Notes under the pieces: model-generated
What the model was told of the DNA's origin: nothing
What the model saw: only the letters and a program-made list of their open reading frames with translations
The model's database searches: none
Assembly: GCA_023450085.1 (NCBI GenBank)
Contig: JAEXHI010000019.1
Span: 62,001-126,000 of the forward strand
Length of the DNA: 64,000 nucleotides
Origin: Bacteroidota bacterium
GTDB taxonomy: Bacteria; Bacteroidota; Bacteroidia; Sphingobacteriales; Sphingobacteriaceae
Direction of reading: 5' to 3'
Program-made: the position numbers and the translations under genes
In this document: positions 24,876 to 32,134 of the stretch, piece after piece
Position numbering within the stretch: the stretch's first letter is position 1
Layout of the letters: each line of letters opens with the position of its first letter

Positions 24876-25487
24876 TTAGCTTCTGCTGATGCTTACTTCT
24901 TTAATGTTCATCATTTTACGCAAGTTGCTAAGGGCGTAGCGCATACGTCCCAATGCGGTATTAATGCTTACATCTGTCAGTTCAGCAATTTCTTTAAAGC
25001 TCAAATCTGCATAGTGACGCATGATCAATACTTCTTTCTGCTCATCTGGTAAATGATGAATCATTTTGCGTAAGTCAGTATGTGTTTGTTCTCTGAGCAT
25101 ACGTTCTTCTGCGCTTTCTTCATGAATTTGAATAAGGTTAAGGACATCAGTACCATCAGCACTGGTAATGGTTGGAGTACGCTTTTCCTTCCTGAAATAG
25201 TCAATTACTAAATTGTGCGCAATACGCATTACCCAAGGTAAAAATTTGCCCTCTTCATTGTAACGACCAGATCTTAAGGTGTTGATTACTTTGATAAAAG
25301 CGTCTTGGAAAATGTCTTCCGCTAAATATTGATCTTTTACTAATAAGTAAATTGAAGTGAAAATTTTGGATTTGTGCCTACGTAAAAGTTCCTCGATAAC
25401 GGCTTCTTCACCGCCGATATATAACTTCACCAAATCCTGATCACTAGCCTGCTGTAACCTCATAGGAGTGTGTTTGATTAAACCCAT
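24876..25487 (-). CDS. ECF-type RNA polymerase sigma factor
   Basis: Sigma-70 family factor of 203 residues. Region 2 is clear (AVIEELLRRHKSKIFTSIYLL, then EDIFQDAFIKVINTL and FLPWVMRIAHNLVIDYFRK), and region 4 is an HTH (LPDEQKEVLIMRHYADLSFKEIAELTDVSINTALGRMRYALSNLRK). No anti-sigma gene is adjacent on either side, unlike many Bacteroidota FecI-like factors, so control is probably transcriptional or by a protein encoded elsewhere. The long upstream region may hold regulatory elements. Regulon unknown. Confidence 0.93.
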   Translation of the reverse strand: MGLIKHTPMRLQQASDQDLVKLYIGGEEAVIEELLRRHKSKIFTSIYLLVKDQYLAEDIFQDAFIKVINTLRSGRYNEEGKFLPWVMRIAHNLVIDYFRKEKRTPTITSADGTDVLNLIQIHEESAEERMLREQTHTDLRKMIHHLPDEQKEVLIMRHYADLSFKEIAELTDVSINTALGRMRYALSNLRKMMNIKEVSISRS

Positions 25488-25939
25488 CTTTATTAAATAA
25501 TAAACACGTAAAAGTTTTAATCTATAGCTTTTCTCCTTTTAAATTTTTGTTAGTGAACGATGAATGTTAATGTGTTACAATTTCAAAAGAAACATTTTTT
25601 TGTGAGATTCAAAGAATTAAATTGTTAAAAGTTGTAAAAACGTCCAATAAACTTTAAAATCACATGTCTCTTTTCCGTCGCTAATTTTATTTGTCTTGTT
25701 TAAATGTTGTTAATAGACTTTCTTAATTATGTCAAATTTTGTACCAATTATAAATAAAATGATTTGAATAGCATTCACTTTAATTTTAATTGAAATGGTT
25801 TTTAAGCTTAGAAAGGCAAAGATATCATTGAAATAGGAGTTGAGTTTTGCCGTTTTATTTGAATAGTTGCTTTAGCGTTTAGCCCCATAATTTTCAACTT
25901 AATAAGTTATCTTTGTAAATTACAGCGAAGAGGTAATTC
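25488..25939. other. 452-base divergent intergenic region between sigma factor and uvrA
   Basis: AT-rich, with no supported gene. It must hold the promoters of both divergent genes. A -7-like TATCTTTG lies at 25908-25915, about 24 bases before the uvrA ATG. I see no strong hairpin or repeat in the rest. Confidence 0.55.
25908..25915 (+). promoter_or_regulatory. -7 box upstream of uvrA
   Basis: TATCTTTG matches TAnnTTTG. The expected -33 TTG is not evident. Confidence 0.4.
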
Positions 25940-28741
25940 ATGAGCAAGGAACTAGAAAAAGATCCACACCAACATATTCTAATTAAAGGAGCTAGGGTAC
26001 ACAATTTAAAAAATGTTGATGTAGCCATTCCCAAAAACAAATTTGTAGTCATTACCGGAATGTCGGGCTCAGGCAAGTCATCATTGGCGTTTGACACCCT
26101 GTATGCCGAAGGGCAACGTAGATATGTCGAAAGTCTATCGGCTTATGCCCGTCAGTTTATGGGACGTATGAATAAGCCCGATGTGGATTATATCAAAGGA
26201 ATTGCTCCAGCTATTGCCATTGAGCAAAAAGTGATCACTTCAAATCCTAGGTCAACCGTTGGGACCTCTACTGAAATATACGATTACCTTAAACTTCTTT
26301 ATTCTCGAATTGGTAGAACTTATTCCCCAGTTTCGGGAAATGAAGTGAAAAAAGATACCGTAAGTACCGTTGTTGATTTTGTGTCGGCTTTGGCTGATGA
26401 TGAAGTGGTAACTGTTTTTTGTCTGCTACATCCGCAAAACAAAAGAACCATTAAAGAAGAACTAGCCATTTTACTACAAAAGGGCTTTTTGAGGGTTTCT
26501 TATCAAGGAGCTATCAAAAAAATAGAAGCAATTTTAGAGGACGATACTGTTCAAGATAAAGAATTGACAGAGGAAGATCAGGTTTTTATTCTGATTGACC
26601 GTATTGTGGTAGCGCACGATGACGAAACCTTAAGCCGTATTGCAGACTCGGTACAAACTGCTTTTTTTGAAGGTAAAGGTGATTGTTATGTGGAGCATGA
26701 TGGTAAACAGCACTTCTTTTGCGACCGTTTTGAATTGGACGATTTAAAATTTGAAGAACCAACACCTAATTTTTTCAGTTTCAATAATCCTTATGGCGCT
26801 TGCAAACGTTGCGAAGGTTATGGGAACATCATTGGTATTGATGAAGATTTAGTGGTTCCAGATAAAAGTAAAAGTGTTTATGATAATGCCGTTGCTCCTT
26901 GGCGTGGTGAAAAAATGGGCGATTGGCTAAAGCAATTTGTTAAAAATGCCGATAAATTCGATTTCCCTATTCATAGATCTTATAGTGAGCTTACCGAAGC
27001 GCAACAACAATTACTTTGGACTGGAAATAAATATTTCAGAGGTTTAGACGAGTTCTTTAAAGAGCTAGAAGAACAAACTTATAAAATACAGTATCGTGTA
27101 ATGTTATCACGTTACCGTGGTAAAACTACTTGTCCTGATTGTAAAGGAACACGTTTGCGTAAAGATGCTTCCTATGTAAAAATAGGAGGTAAATCTATTT
27201 TGGAATTGGTGCTAATGCCACTTTCTACCATTTTACCATTTTTTGATGCTTTAGATTTAACGGCTAACGAACAAAAAATCTCTAAACGTTTACTTTCGGA
27301 AATCAGTAGCCGTATTTTGTATCTTAACAACGTTGGTTTAGGATACTTAACCCTTAATCGTTTATCAAATACCCTTTCAGGAGGAGAGAGTCAACGTATT
27401 AATTTGGCCACATCGCTAGGTAGTAGTTTGGTAGGTTCGGTTTATGTATTGGATGAACCTAGTATTGGTCTACATCCTCGTGATACCCACCGATTGATTG
27501 GCGTACTTGAATCATTGAGAAATGTGGGCAATACGGTTTTGGTGGTAGAACATGAAGAAGAGGTGATGAAAGCGGCTGACCACTTGATTGATATTGGTCC
27601 TGAAGCTGGTACTCAGGGTGGTAATTTGGTGTTCAGCGGTACCTACAATCAAATCATTAAAGATAAAAAGTCTTTAACGGGTAGATATCTATCTGGAGAG
27701 GAAAATATAGAAATCCCTAAAAAGCGTAGGAACTGGCAAGACCATATTCTTATTAAAGGTGCTAGAGAGAATAACCTCAAAAATATCAATGTAAAATTTC
27801 CTTTGGGTGTGTTTACTTGTGTCACTGGTGTTTCGGGATCGGGAAAAACGAGTTTGGTGAAACGAATTCTATATCCAGCTTTACAAAAAGCCATTGGTAA
27901 CTATGCGGGTGAACAAACAGGTTCTTACGATGGTATTTTCGGGAATATTGATTTGGTACAACAGGTGGAGATGGTGGATCAAAACCCAATTGGCAGGTCT
28001 TCACGATCTAATCCGGTTACCTATGTAAAAGCTTGGGATGATATTCGTACGTTATATTCTTCGCAAGCCTCAGCTAAAGCAGCAGGTTTAAAGCCTTCTG
28101 CATTTTCTTTCAACGTGGAAGGAGGTCGCTGTGATGTTTGCCAAGGTGAGGGAGAAGTAAAAATAGAAATGCAGTTCATGGCTGATATTTATCTGCCTTG
28201 TGAAACCTGCAACGGAAAAAGATTTAAACAACAAGTATTAGATGTAACATATCAGGACAAGAATGTGTCTGATGTATTGGATATGACCATTGATGAAGCC
28301 GTAGCCTTTTTTGCAAAAGAAACAAAAATTATGGCGAAGCTGCAACCTTTGGTTGATGTAGGTTTGGGTTACGTGCATTTGGGCCAATCTTCCAATACAT
28401 TATCTGGGGGTGAGGCGCAGCGTATTAAGTTGGCATCGTTCCTAATTAAAGGTAATAATGCGCAAAAAGCAGTTTTTATTTTTGATGAACCAACTACCGG
28501 ATTGCATTTCCATGATATTAAAAAATTATTAAAAGCATTAAATACTTTGATAGAACAGGGCAGTACCGTAATTGTAATTGAGCACAATATGGACATGATT
28601 AAGAGCGCCGATTGGGTGATTGATATTGGTCCAGAAGGTGGTGACAAAGGAGGAAACGTAGTTTTTGAAGGCAAGCCAGAAGATTTGGTGAATGTAGAAA
28701 ACTCTTATACCGGACAGTTTTTAAAAACACACCTTAAATAG
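25940..28741 (+). CDS. uvrA: excinuclease ABC subunit A
   Basis: Damage-recognition ATPase of nucleotide excision repair, acting with UvrB. The 933-residue protein has two ABC ATPase halves: Walker A GMSGSGKSS (40-48) and VSGSGKTSL in the second half, with LSGGE signatures in both (NTLSGGESQRINLA, NTLSGGEAQRIKLA). Cys pairs of the zinc modules are visible (CKRC, CPDC, CDVC, CETC). Length and order are normal. The LysE-type gene starts 14 bases later and may be co-transcribed. Confidence 0.97.
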   Translation: MSKELEKDPHQHILIKGARVHNLKNVDVAIPKNKFVVITGMSGSGKSSLAFDTLYAEGQRRYVESLSAYARQFMGRMNKPDVDYIKGIAPAIAIEQKVITSNPRSTVGTSTEIYDYLKLLYSRIGRTYSPVSGNEVKKDTVSTVVDFVSALADDEVVTVFCLLHPQNKRTIKEELAILLQKGFLRVSYQGAIKKIEAILEDDTVQDKELTEEDQVFILIDRIVVAHDDETLSRIADSVQTAFFEGKGDCYVEHDGKQHFFCDRFELDDLKFEEPTPNFFSFNNPYGACKRCEGYGNIIGIDEDLVVPDKSKSVYDNAVAPWRGEKMGDWLKQFVKNADKFDFPIHRSYSELTEAQQQLLWTGNKYFRGLDEFFKELEEQTYKIQYRVMLSRYRGKTTCPDCKGTRLRKDASYVKIGGKSILELVLMPLSTILPFFDALDLTANEQKISKRLLSEISSRILYLNNVGLGYLTLNRLSNTLSGGESQRINLATSLGSSLVGSVYVLDEPSIGLHPRDTHRLIGVLESLRNVGNTVLVVEHEEEVMKAADHLIDIGPEAGTQGGNLVFSGTYNQIIKDKKSLTGRYLSGEENIEIPKKRRNWQDHILIKGARENNLKNINVKFPLGVFTCVTGVSGSGKTSLVKRILYPALQKAIGNYAGEQTGSYDGIFGNIDLVQQVEMVDQNPIGRSSRSNPVTYVKAWDDIRTLYSSQASAKAAGLKPSAFSFNVEGGRCDVCQGEGEVKIEMQFMADIYLPCETCNGKRFKQQVLDVTYQDKNVSDVLDMTIDEAVAFFAKETKIMAKLQPLVDVGLGYVHLGQSSNTLSGGEAQRIKLASFLIKGNNAQKAVFIFDEPTTGLHFHDIKKLLKALNTLIEQGSTVIVIEHNMDMIKSADWVIDIGPEGGDKGGNVVFEGKPEDLVNVENSYTGQFLKTHLK

Positions 28742-28755
28742 TAACTTCGTAACCT

Positions 28756-29412
28756 ATGCTTTTGCTCGAATTTCTAATTGGCGTTGCTCTTAATGCGATG
28801 GGGTACATTCCCCCAGGGAACATTAACCTTACTTTAGCCCGATTGACCATCAATAGAGGAATGCGTCAAGCTTGGGGCTTTATCCTCGCTTTTTCTTGTG
28901 TAGAGGTGTTTTTTACCTTTGGAATGATGCGTTTTGCTCGCTGGGTTTCTAGTGATGTAGATATTGAAGCCATTAAAGTGGGTAATTTTAAACTCAGCTT
29001 TTTGGTTGATGTTTTTATGATTGTCCTTTTATTGGTGATGGCAACATTGGCCTGGAAAAATAGAGACAAGGTTCATCAACCAAAAGAACAGGAAGAGAGC
29101 AGAAGAGGCAGTGTGATTTACGGTTTGGTTTTGGGCGTGCTTAACCCCGTTCAAATTCCGTTTTGGTTATTTTTTGGCAACTATATTATTCTTCACGAAT
29201 GGGTTACTATTGATTACCTTTCTTTGGTGATTTTCAGTATAGGTTCGGGTGTTGGTTCGGGCTTAGCTCTTTATGGTTACGCGTATTTTGCAAAATATAT
29301 CCAAGAAAAATTTACCTTAAGCAGCCGTCTTATCAATAAAGGTATTGCCATTTTTCTTTACTGCTTGGCATTTTATCTTATCGTCAAACAATTAATCGCT
29401 TACTGGTCTTAA
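28756..29412 (+). CDS. LysE-family membrane transporter
   Basis: Six-helix inner membrane protein of 218 residues of the LysE/RhtB exporter type, members of which export amino acids. The opening LIGVALNAMGYIPPGNINLTLARLTINRGMRQAW has the conserved Pro-Gly and the Arg-rich first loop. The middle basic loop (NRDKVHQPKEQEESRRG) is cytoplasmic. It follows uvrA by 14 bases. Substrate unassigned. No terminator is visible; the gene runs into a repeat-rich stretch. Confidence 0.85.
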   Translation: MLLLEFLIGVALNAMGYIPPGNINLTLARLTINRGMRQAWGFILAFSCVEVFFTFGMMRFARWVSSDVDIEAIKVGNFKLSFLVDVFMIVLLLVMATLAWKNRDKVHQPKEQEESRRGSVIYGLVLGVLNPVQIPFWLFFGNYIILHEWVTIDYLSLVIFSIGSGVGSGLALYGYAYFAKYIQEKFTLSSRLINKGIAIFLYCLAFYLIVKQLIAYWS

Positions 29413-29454
29413 AAAATATTTGAAAAGCAAATGCCGCATTCCATCGGGTGCGTT

Positions 29455-29560
29455 AGCCCTGCTGTACGCTGCTATCTTTTTGTTGTTGGAAATGCTAAAA
29501 CCTATAAGGTTTGTTCCTTACGTAAGTACAACAAAAAGGATATTCGCTGCCATCAGGTTT
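29455..29560. repeat. large imperfect palindrome with nested palindromes in its loop
   Basis: Left arm agccctgctgtacgctgcta plus tctttttgttgt (29455-29487) pairs imperfectly with acaacaaaaagg plus atattcgctgccatcagg (29528-29557). The 40-base loop holds an AAACCTATAAGGTTT unit (29498-29512) and a CTTACGTAAG palindrome. The outer arms resemble, from memory, a dispersed element seen in other Sphingobacteriaceae genomes. Confidence 0.65.
29498..29512. repeat. AAACCT-N3-AGGTTT palindrome
   Basis: AAACCT ATA AGGTTT. One of six such units between 29498 and 31011. Confidence 0.7.
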
Positions 29561-29584
29561 AGTTACAACGTCGGGAGTGCTTTT

Positions 29585-29617
29585 AAACCTTGTGGGTTTC
29601 AAAAACCTACGAGGTTT
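29585..29617. repeat. tandem AAACCT-N3-(A/G)GGTTT palindromes
   Basis: AAACCT TGT GGGTTT (29585-29599) and AAACCT ACG AGGTTT (29603-29617), three bases apart. Confidence 0.7.
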
Positions 29618-29772
29618 TGTTCTGAGAAAGTATTATGAAGTACGAGTAAATCTGGAATGATATCCGTTGAAGTACCAATCCGAAATTGCGATATCTATAG
29701 AAAAGAAATACAACCCAAGTATATGACTCCTACAGAGTCGAACCAATGTTTATCATTTTTCAATAATCATTT

Positions 29773-29787
29773 GACCTCTTCGAGGTC
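29773..29787. repeat. GACCTC-N3-GAGGTC palindrome
   Basis: A 6-3-6 palindrome with the same geometry as the AAACCT units but different arm ends. Confidence 0.5.
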
Positions 29788-29904
29788 TACTAAGCTAATC
29801 TCATATATCGGAGGAGTGAGGGAGTTTTTGATACATCCGCTCTCTCCCAAAAAAGGGAAAGAAAGACAGGTGTTTACATTTTATTTGGGAATTGATTAGT
29901 CGTT

Positions 29905-29919
29905 AAACCTATGAGGTTT
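29905..29919. repeat. AAACCT-N3-AGGTTT palindrome
   Basis: AAACCT ATG AGGTTT, just before the 3' end of the minus-strand membrane protein gene. Confidence 0.65.
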
Positions 29920-29934
29920 TGTGAAAATCTTAAG

Positions 29935-30375
29935 CTATACCTTTTCCAATTTAAAAAGTCTAATCCCAAAAATTAGGAGTAGCAGAAATTTAATCCCCTC
30001 AGCAATGGCAAAGTATAAATGTAGCGATGAAGAAGGAACAGGTTTCGCTTCAATATAAAGCTGTGCTCTTGCATCTAGTGCGGGTAATAGCCAAACGGTT
30101 TGTAAAATCAGTATTAGCATGGCTAAAATATAAAACGGGCTAAACTTGATTTTTCTAACGGTGCTAATATTACTGATTAAAATAGTTACTGCAAATACCC
30201 ATTCCACTTTGTTTAAAGCTGCGAAAACCAATCGACCTATGCCTAAACCAATGGGTAAAGTAACTCCTGGAGCCCTAAACTTTAGCCATGCCTCCATAAA
30301 GCTAATGGCACATATAAAGCCTATCCAAGTAAAAGTGCAAATGAGTGCTATGGGTTGCTCTACTTTTGATTTCAT
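29935..30375 (-). CDS. four-helix membrane protein, unknown function
   Basis: Protein of 146 residues from the ATG at 30375. A start at 30420 would add 15 hydrophilic residues and is less likely. Four hydrophobic helices are evident (around PIALICTFTWIGFICAISF, VEWVFAVTILIS, FYILAMLILILQTVWLL and IAEGIKFLLLLIFGIRLF). The order resembles small DUF-type envelope proteins of Bacteroidota, but I cannot name the family. It lies 72 bases after the haemoglobin gene on the same strand and may be co-transcribed. Confidence 0.75.
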   Translation of the reverse strand: MKSKVEQPIALICTFTWIGFICAISFMEAWLKFRAPGVTLPIGLGIGRLVFAALNKVEWVFAVTILISNISTVRKIKFSPFYILAMLILILQTVWLLPALDARAQLYIEAKPVPSSSLHLYFAIAEGIKFLLLLIFGIRLFKLEKV

Positions 30376-30447
30376 GATTTTGGTATGGCGTATGGAAGAT
30401 TTTAGATAGGAAAAGTGCAAGCTGTTAGTATGTTAGCTGAAAACTGT

Positions 30448-30840
30448 TTACAATAAAGGCTTTGCGTTATTGTTGCGATAATAGTCGATTTTGAACATAA
30501 ACATTTCTGCCATTCGGGCGCCTCTCCATTTCGCTTCGTCCGCTTTTTCACCCACAAAAAACTCATCTAATGTTCCGTGCCAAAGCTTTAGCCAGGTGTC
30601 GAAATGAAGTTGGCTTACTGGTAATTTAGCATGCGGCGGAAAAGGACTTCCAGAGTAGGTGGGAACCTCGAGTAAAATGGTTTGCCAAAAGCGGTACATT
30701 TTTTCCAGATGCTCGGTCCACCTATCCTTTAAAATGTCATTGAAAATTGGTCCCAAAAGCTCATTTTCTCGTACTCGGGAATAAAATGTATTGACTAATA
30801 ATTGGATGTCTTCTAGGTTGCTAATGTCTGCCGTTGCCAT
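30448..30840 (-). CDS. group III truncated haemoglobin
   Basis: Small haem protein of 130 residues, likely binding oxygen or nitric oxide in the cytoplasm. The fold order fits truncated group III haemoglobins: LVNTFYSRVREN, ILKDRWTEHLEKMYRFWQTIL, the proximal-His segment LHFDTWLKLWHGTLDEFF and FMFKIDYY. The start is ATG 30840. A longer frame would use a TTG at 30861, but that TTG is the end of a -7 box (TATCTTTG), so it is probably upstream of the transcript. The reaction in vivo is not shown by sequence. Confidence 0.9.
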   Translation of the reverse strand: MATADISNLEDIQLLVNTFYSRVRENELLGPIFNDILKDRWTEHLEKMYRFWQTILLEVPTYSGSPFPPHAKLPVSQLHFDTWLKLWHGTLDEFFVGEKADEAKWRGARMAEMFMFKIDYYRNNNAKPLL

Positions 30841-30858
30841 TTGTCTTTTTTCTTGATT

Positions 30859-30866
30859 CAAAGATA
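30859..30866 (-). promoter_or_regulatory. -7 box of the truncated haemoglobin gene
   Basis: TATCTTTG on the minus strand, 18 bases before the chosen ATG. Its last three bases are the TTG that could be misread as the start. Confidence 0.5.
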
Positions 30867-30945
30867 CGGCTTATCTCGGTGCATTTTTTCTGATAGAGGT
30901 CATGTAATTGCTTAACTGTCATCAAAATTTTGGCTTATGAAAGAC

Positions 30946-30978
30946 AGACTTACGAAGTTTTTAAAACTTCGTAAGTCT
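30946..30978. repeat. AGACTTACGAAG palindrome, copy 2
   Basis: Arms AGACTTACGAAGT and ACTTCGTAAGTCT pair perfectly over 13 bp. It is the partner of the copy at 10540-10572, with a T-A pair replacing G-C at the base of the loop. Confidence 0.8.
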
Positions 30979-31011
30979 AAACCTCGCAGGTTTTTAAAAC
31001 CTACGAGGTTT
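30979..31011. repeat. inverted pair of AAACCT-N3-AGGTTT units
   Basis: AAACCTCGCAGGTTTT and AAAACCTACGAGGTTT form 16-bp arms with one mismatch and a 1-base spacer. Each arm is itself a 6-3-6 palindrome. It abuts the AGACTTACGAAG palindrome. Confidence 0.75.
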
Positions 31012-31017
31012 GGTTCG

Positions 31018-31047
31018 GAAGAAGTAACTTTTAAAAGCTACTTCTTC
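31018..31047 (-). terminator. hairpin over the end of the DUF2157 gene
   Basis: GAAGAAGTA and TACTTCTTC arms with inner CTTTTAAAAG make a stem of about 15 bp with one mismatch, covering the last codons and stop (31038-31040). No U-run follows on the minus strand. Confidence 0.5.
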
Positions 31048-32078
31048 ATGAATTCCAAGCTCCATATTTTTTCCGCTTTGCGGCCAATCAGTACAAAAGA
31101 GATTCCTAAGACCGTAAAGAATACCGCTTTATGCCAGCTATCCCAGAAGTATTCGAAATATCGGGTGTAGAGGTTGATGAATAAAAAGATGATCCCAAAT
31201 TCTCTTAGCATGGCATCATTTTTCTTCAAACCAATAACGATGGCAATGACACAGACCACGGCCGAAATAATTGCCCAATAAAACAGGGAGATTTGTTTAA
31301 TGTTGTACCACTCTTCCAAACTACCGTAGTTTCCAAAAATAGAAAGTAGCAATAACGAGGTAAACAAATAAAGCAGTCCGCCAAAGTAGGTAATGTCAAA
31401 AAAATAGGATAGCTTTTGGTGCCTTCGCAATGATATGGATATGAAGGTAAGGCAAAGGCCAAATGCTACAAACCTTAATGGGTAGTTGAGGCCTAAAAAG
31501 TACCAGTTTCCTCTAGAAAGATAGCCTGTTTCGGTGCCAAACCATGCGCCCAGTGCTAATAAGGCAAAGGCCCAAATCAATCTTGATTTAAAGAAGTAGG
31601 CTAGGCTTAAGTAAATGACTACTGAAAAGAGGATGAGTATAGAAAAATGATTACTGTTGCCATTTAATGCTTTGCCCAAATAGGCTACTGCATTTGCCGT
31701 AAGCATTACCCCCGAAAAAATAATGGCCTCATTACTGAATACTTGCTGTGGCTTGTGCTTCTTTCGGCGGATACCGAAAACATAACATGCCGCGGCCAAC
31801 AATGCGGAAACGATGCTAATGATAATATTAGGTGTGTTGTACAGGTTTTTAAGGTAGTCGAGTAATGATTTATCTACCAGTAATGCACTAAGAGCTACCA
31901 CGCCACAACCCATGGCAATCCAGAAAGAATATTGTGCCAATCGCCTCCAATCAAAGGCTTTAGGTTCATAGCTGTCTTTTAGTTTCTGTGCCTCGGCATC
32001 AGTTAGTAGTTTTTCAGACTGCCAGTAATCTAGCATTTCATCTAAAAACTCACTGTGATCGCGATCTATTTTTTTCAT
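31038..32078 (-). CDS. DUF2157 family multi-pass membrane protein
   Basis: Protein of 346 residues. The N-terminal 55 residues are soluble and helical (LDEMLDYWQSEKLLTDAEAQKLKDSYEP), then about ten hydrophobic helices follow, the layout of the DUF2157 family. Function of that family is unknown. The C-terminus is short and basic. It lies 56 bases downstream of the antiporter gene on the same strand and may share its transcript. Confidence 0.8.
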   Translation of the reverse strand: MKKIDRDHSEFLDEMLDYWQSEKLLTDAEAQKLKDSYEPKAFDWRRLAQYSFWIAMGCGVVALSALLVDKSLLDYLKNLYNTPNIIISIVSALLAAACYVFGIRRKKHKPQQVFSNEAIIFSGVMLTANAVAYLGKALNGNSNHFSILILFSVVIYLSLAYFFKSRLIWAFALLALGAWFGTETGYLSRGNWYFLGLNYPLRFVAFGLCLTFISISLRRHQKLSYFFDITYFGGLLYLFTSLLLLSIFGNYGSLEEWYNIKQISLFYWAIISAVVCVIAIVIGLKKNDAMLREFGIIFLFINLYTRYFEYFWDSWHKAVFFTVLGISFVLIGRKAEKIWSLEFMKK

Positions 32079-32134
32079 GGAAGTGCCCCAATGTTTTTAA
32101 TAACATCGGGAGCATAAATATAGTTTTTCTAGCC

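Larger units (their letters stand above)
29413..29934. other. 522-base repeat mosaic without genes
   Basis: This stretch is built from palindromes: a large imperfect hairpin (29455-29560), four AAACCT-N3-AGGTTT type units and a GACCTC-TTC-GAGGTC unit. Two short open frames cross it (72 and 80 codons), but they run through the repeats, have no signal or recognisable motif and are rejected as genes. It lies between the LysE-type gene and a minus-strand membrane protein gene. Confidence 0.7.

Noticed and set aside
29420..29899. Two short open frames (72 and 80 codons) after the LysE-type gene
   Set aside because: They run through palindromic repeats, have no start context, signal or motif, and the composition is that of the repeats.
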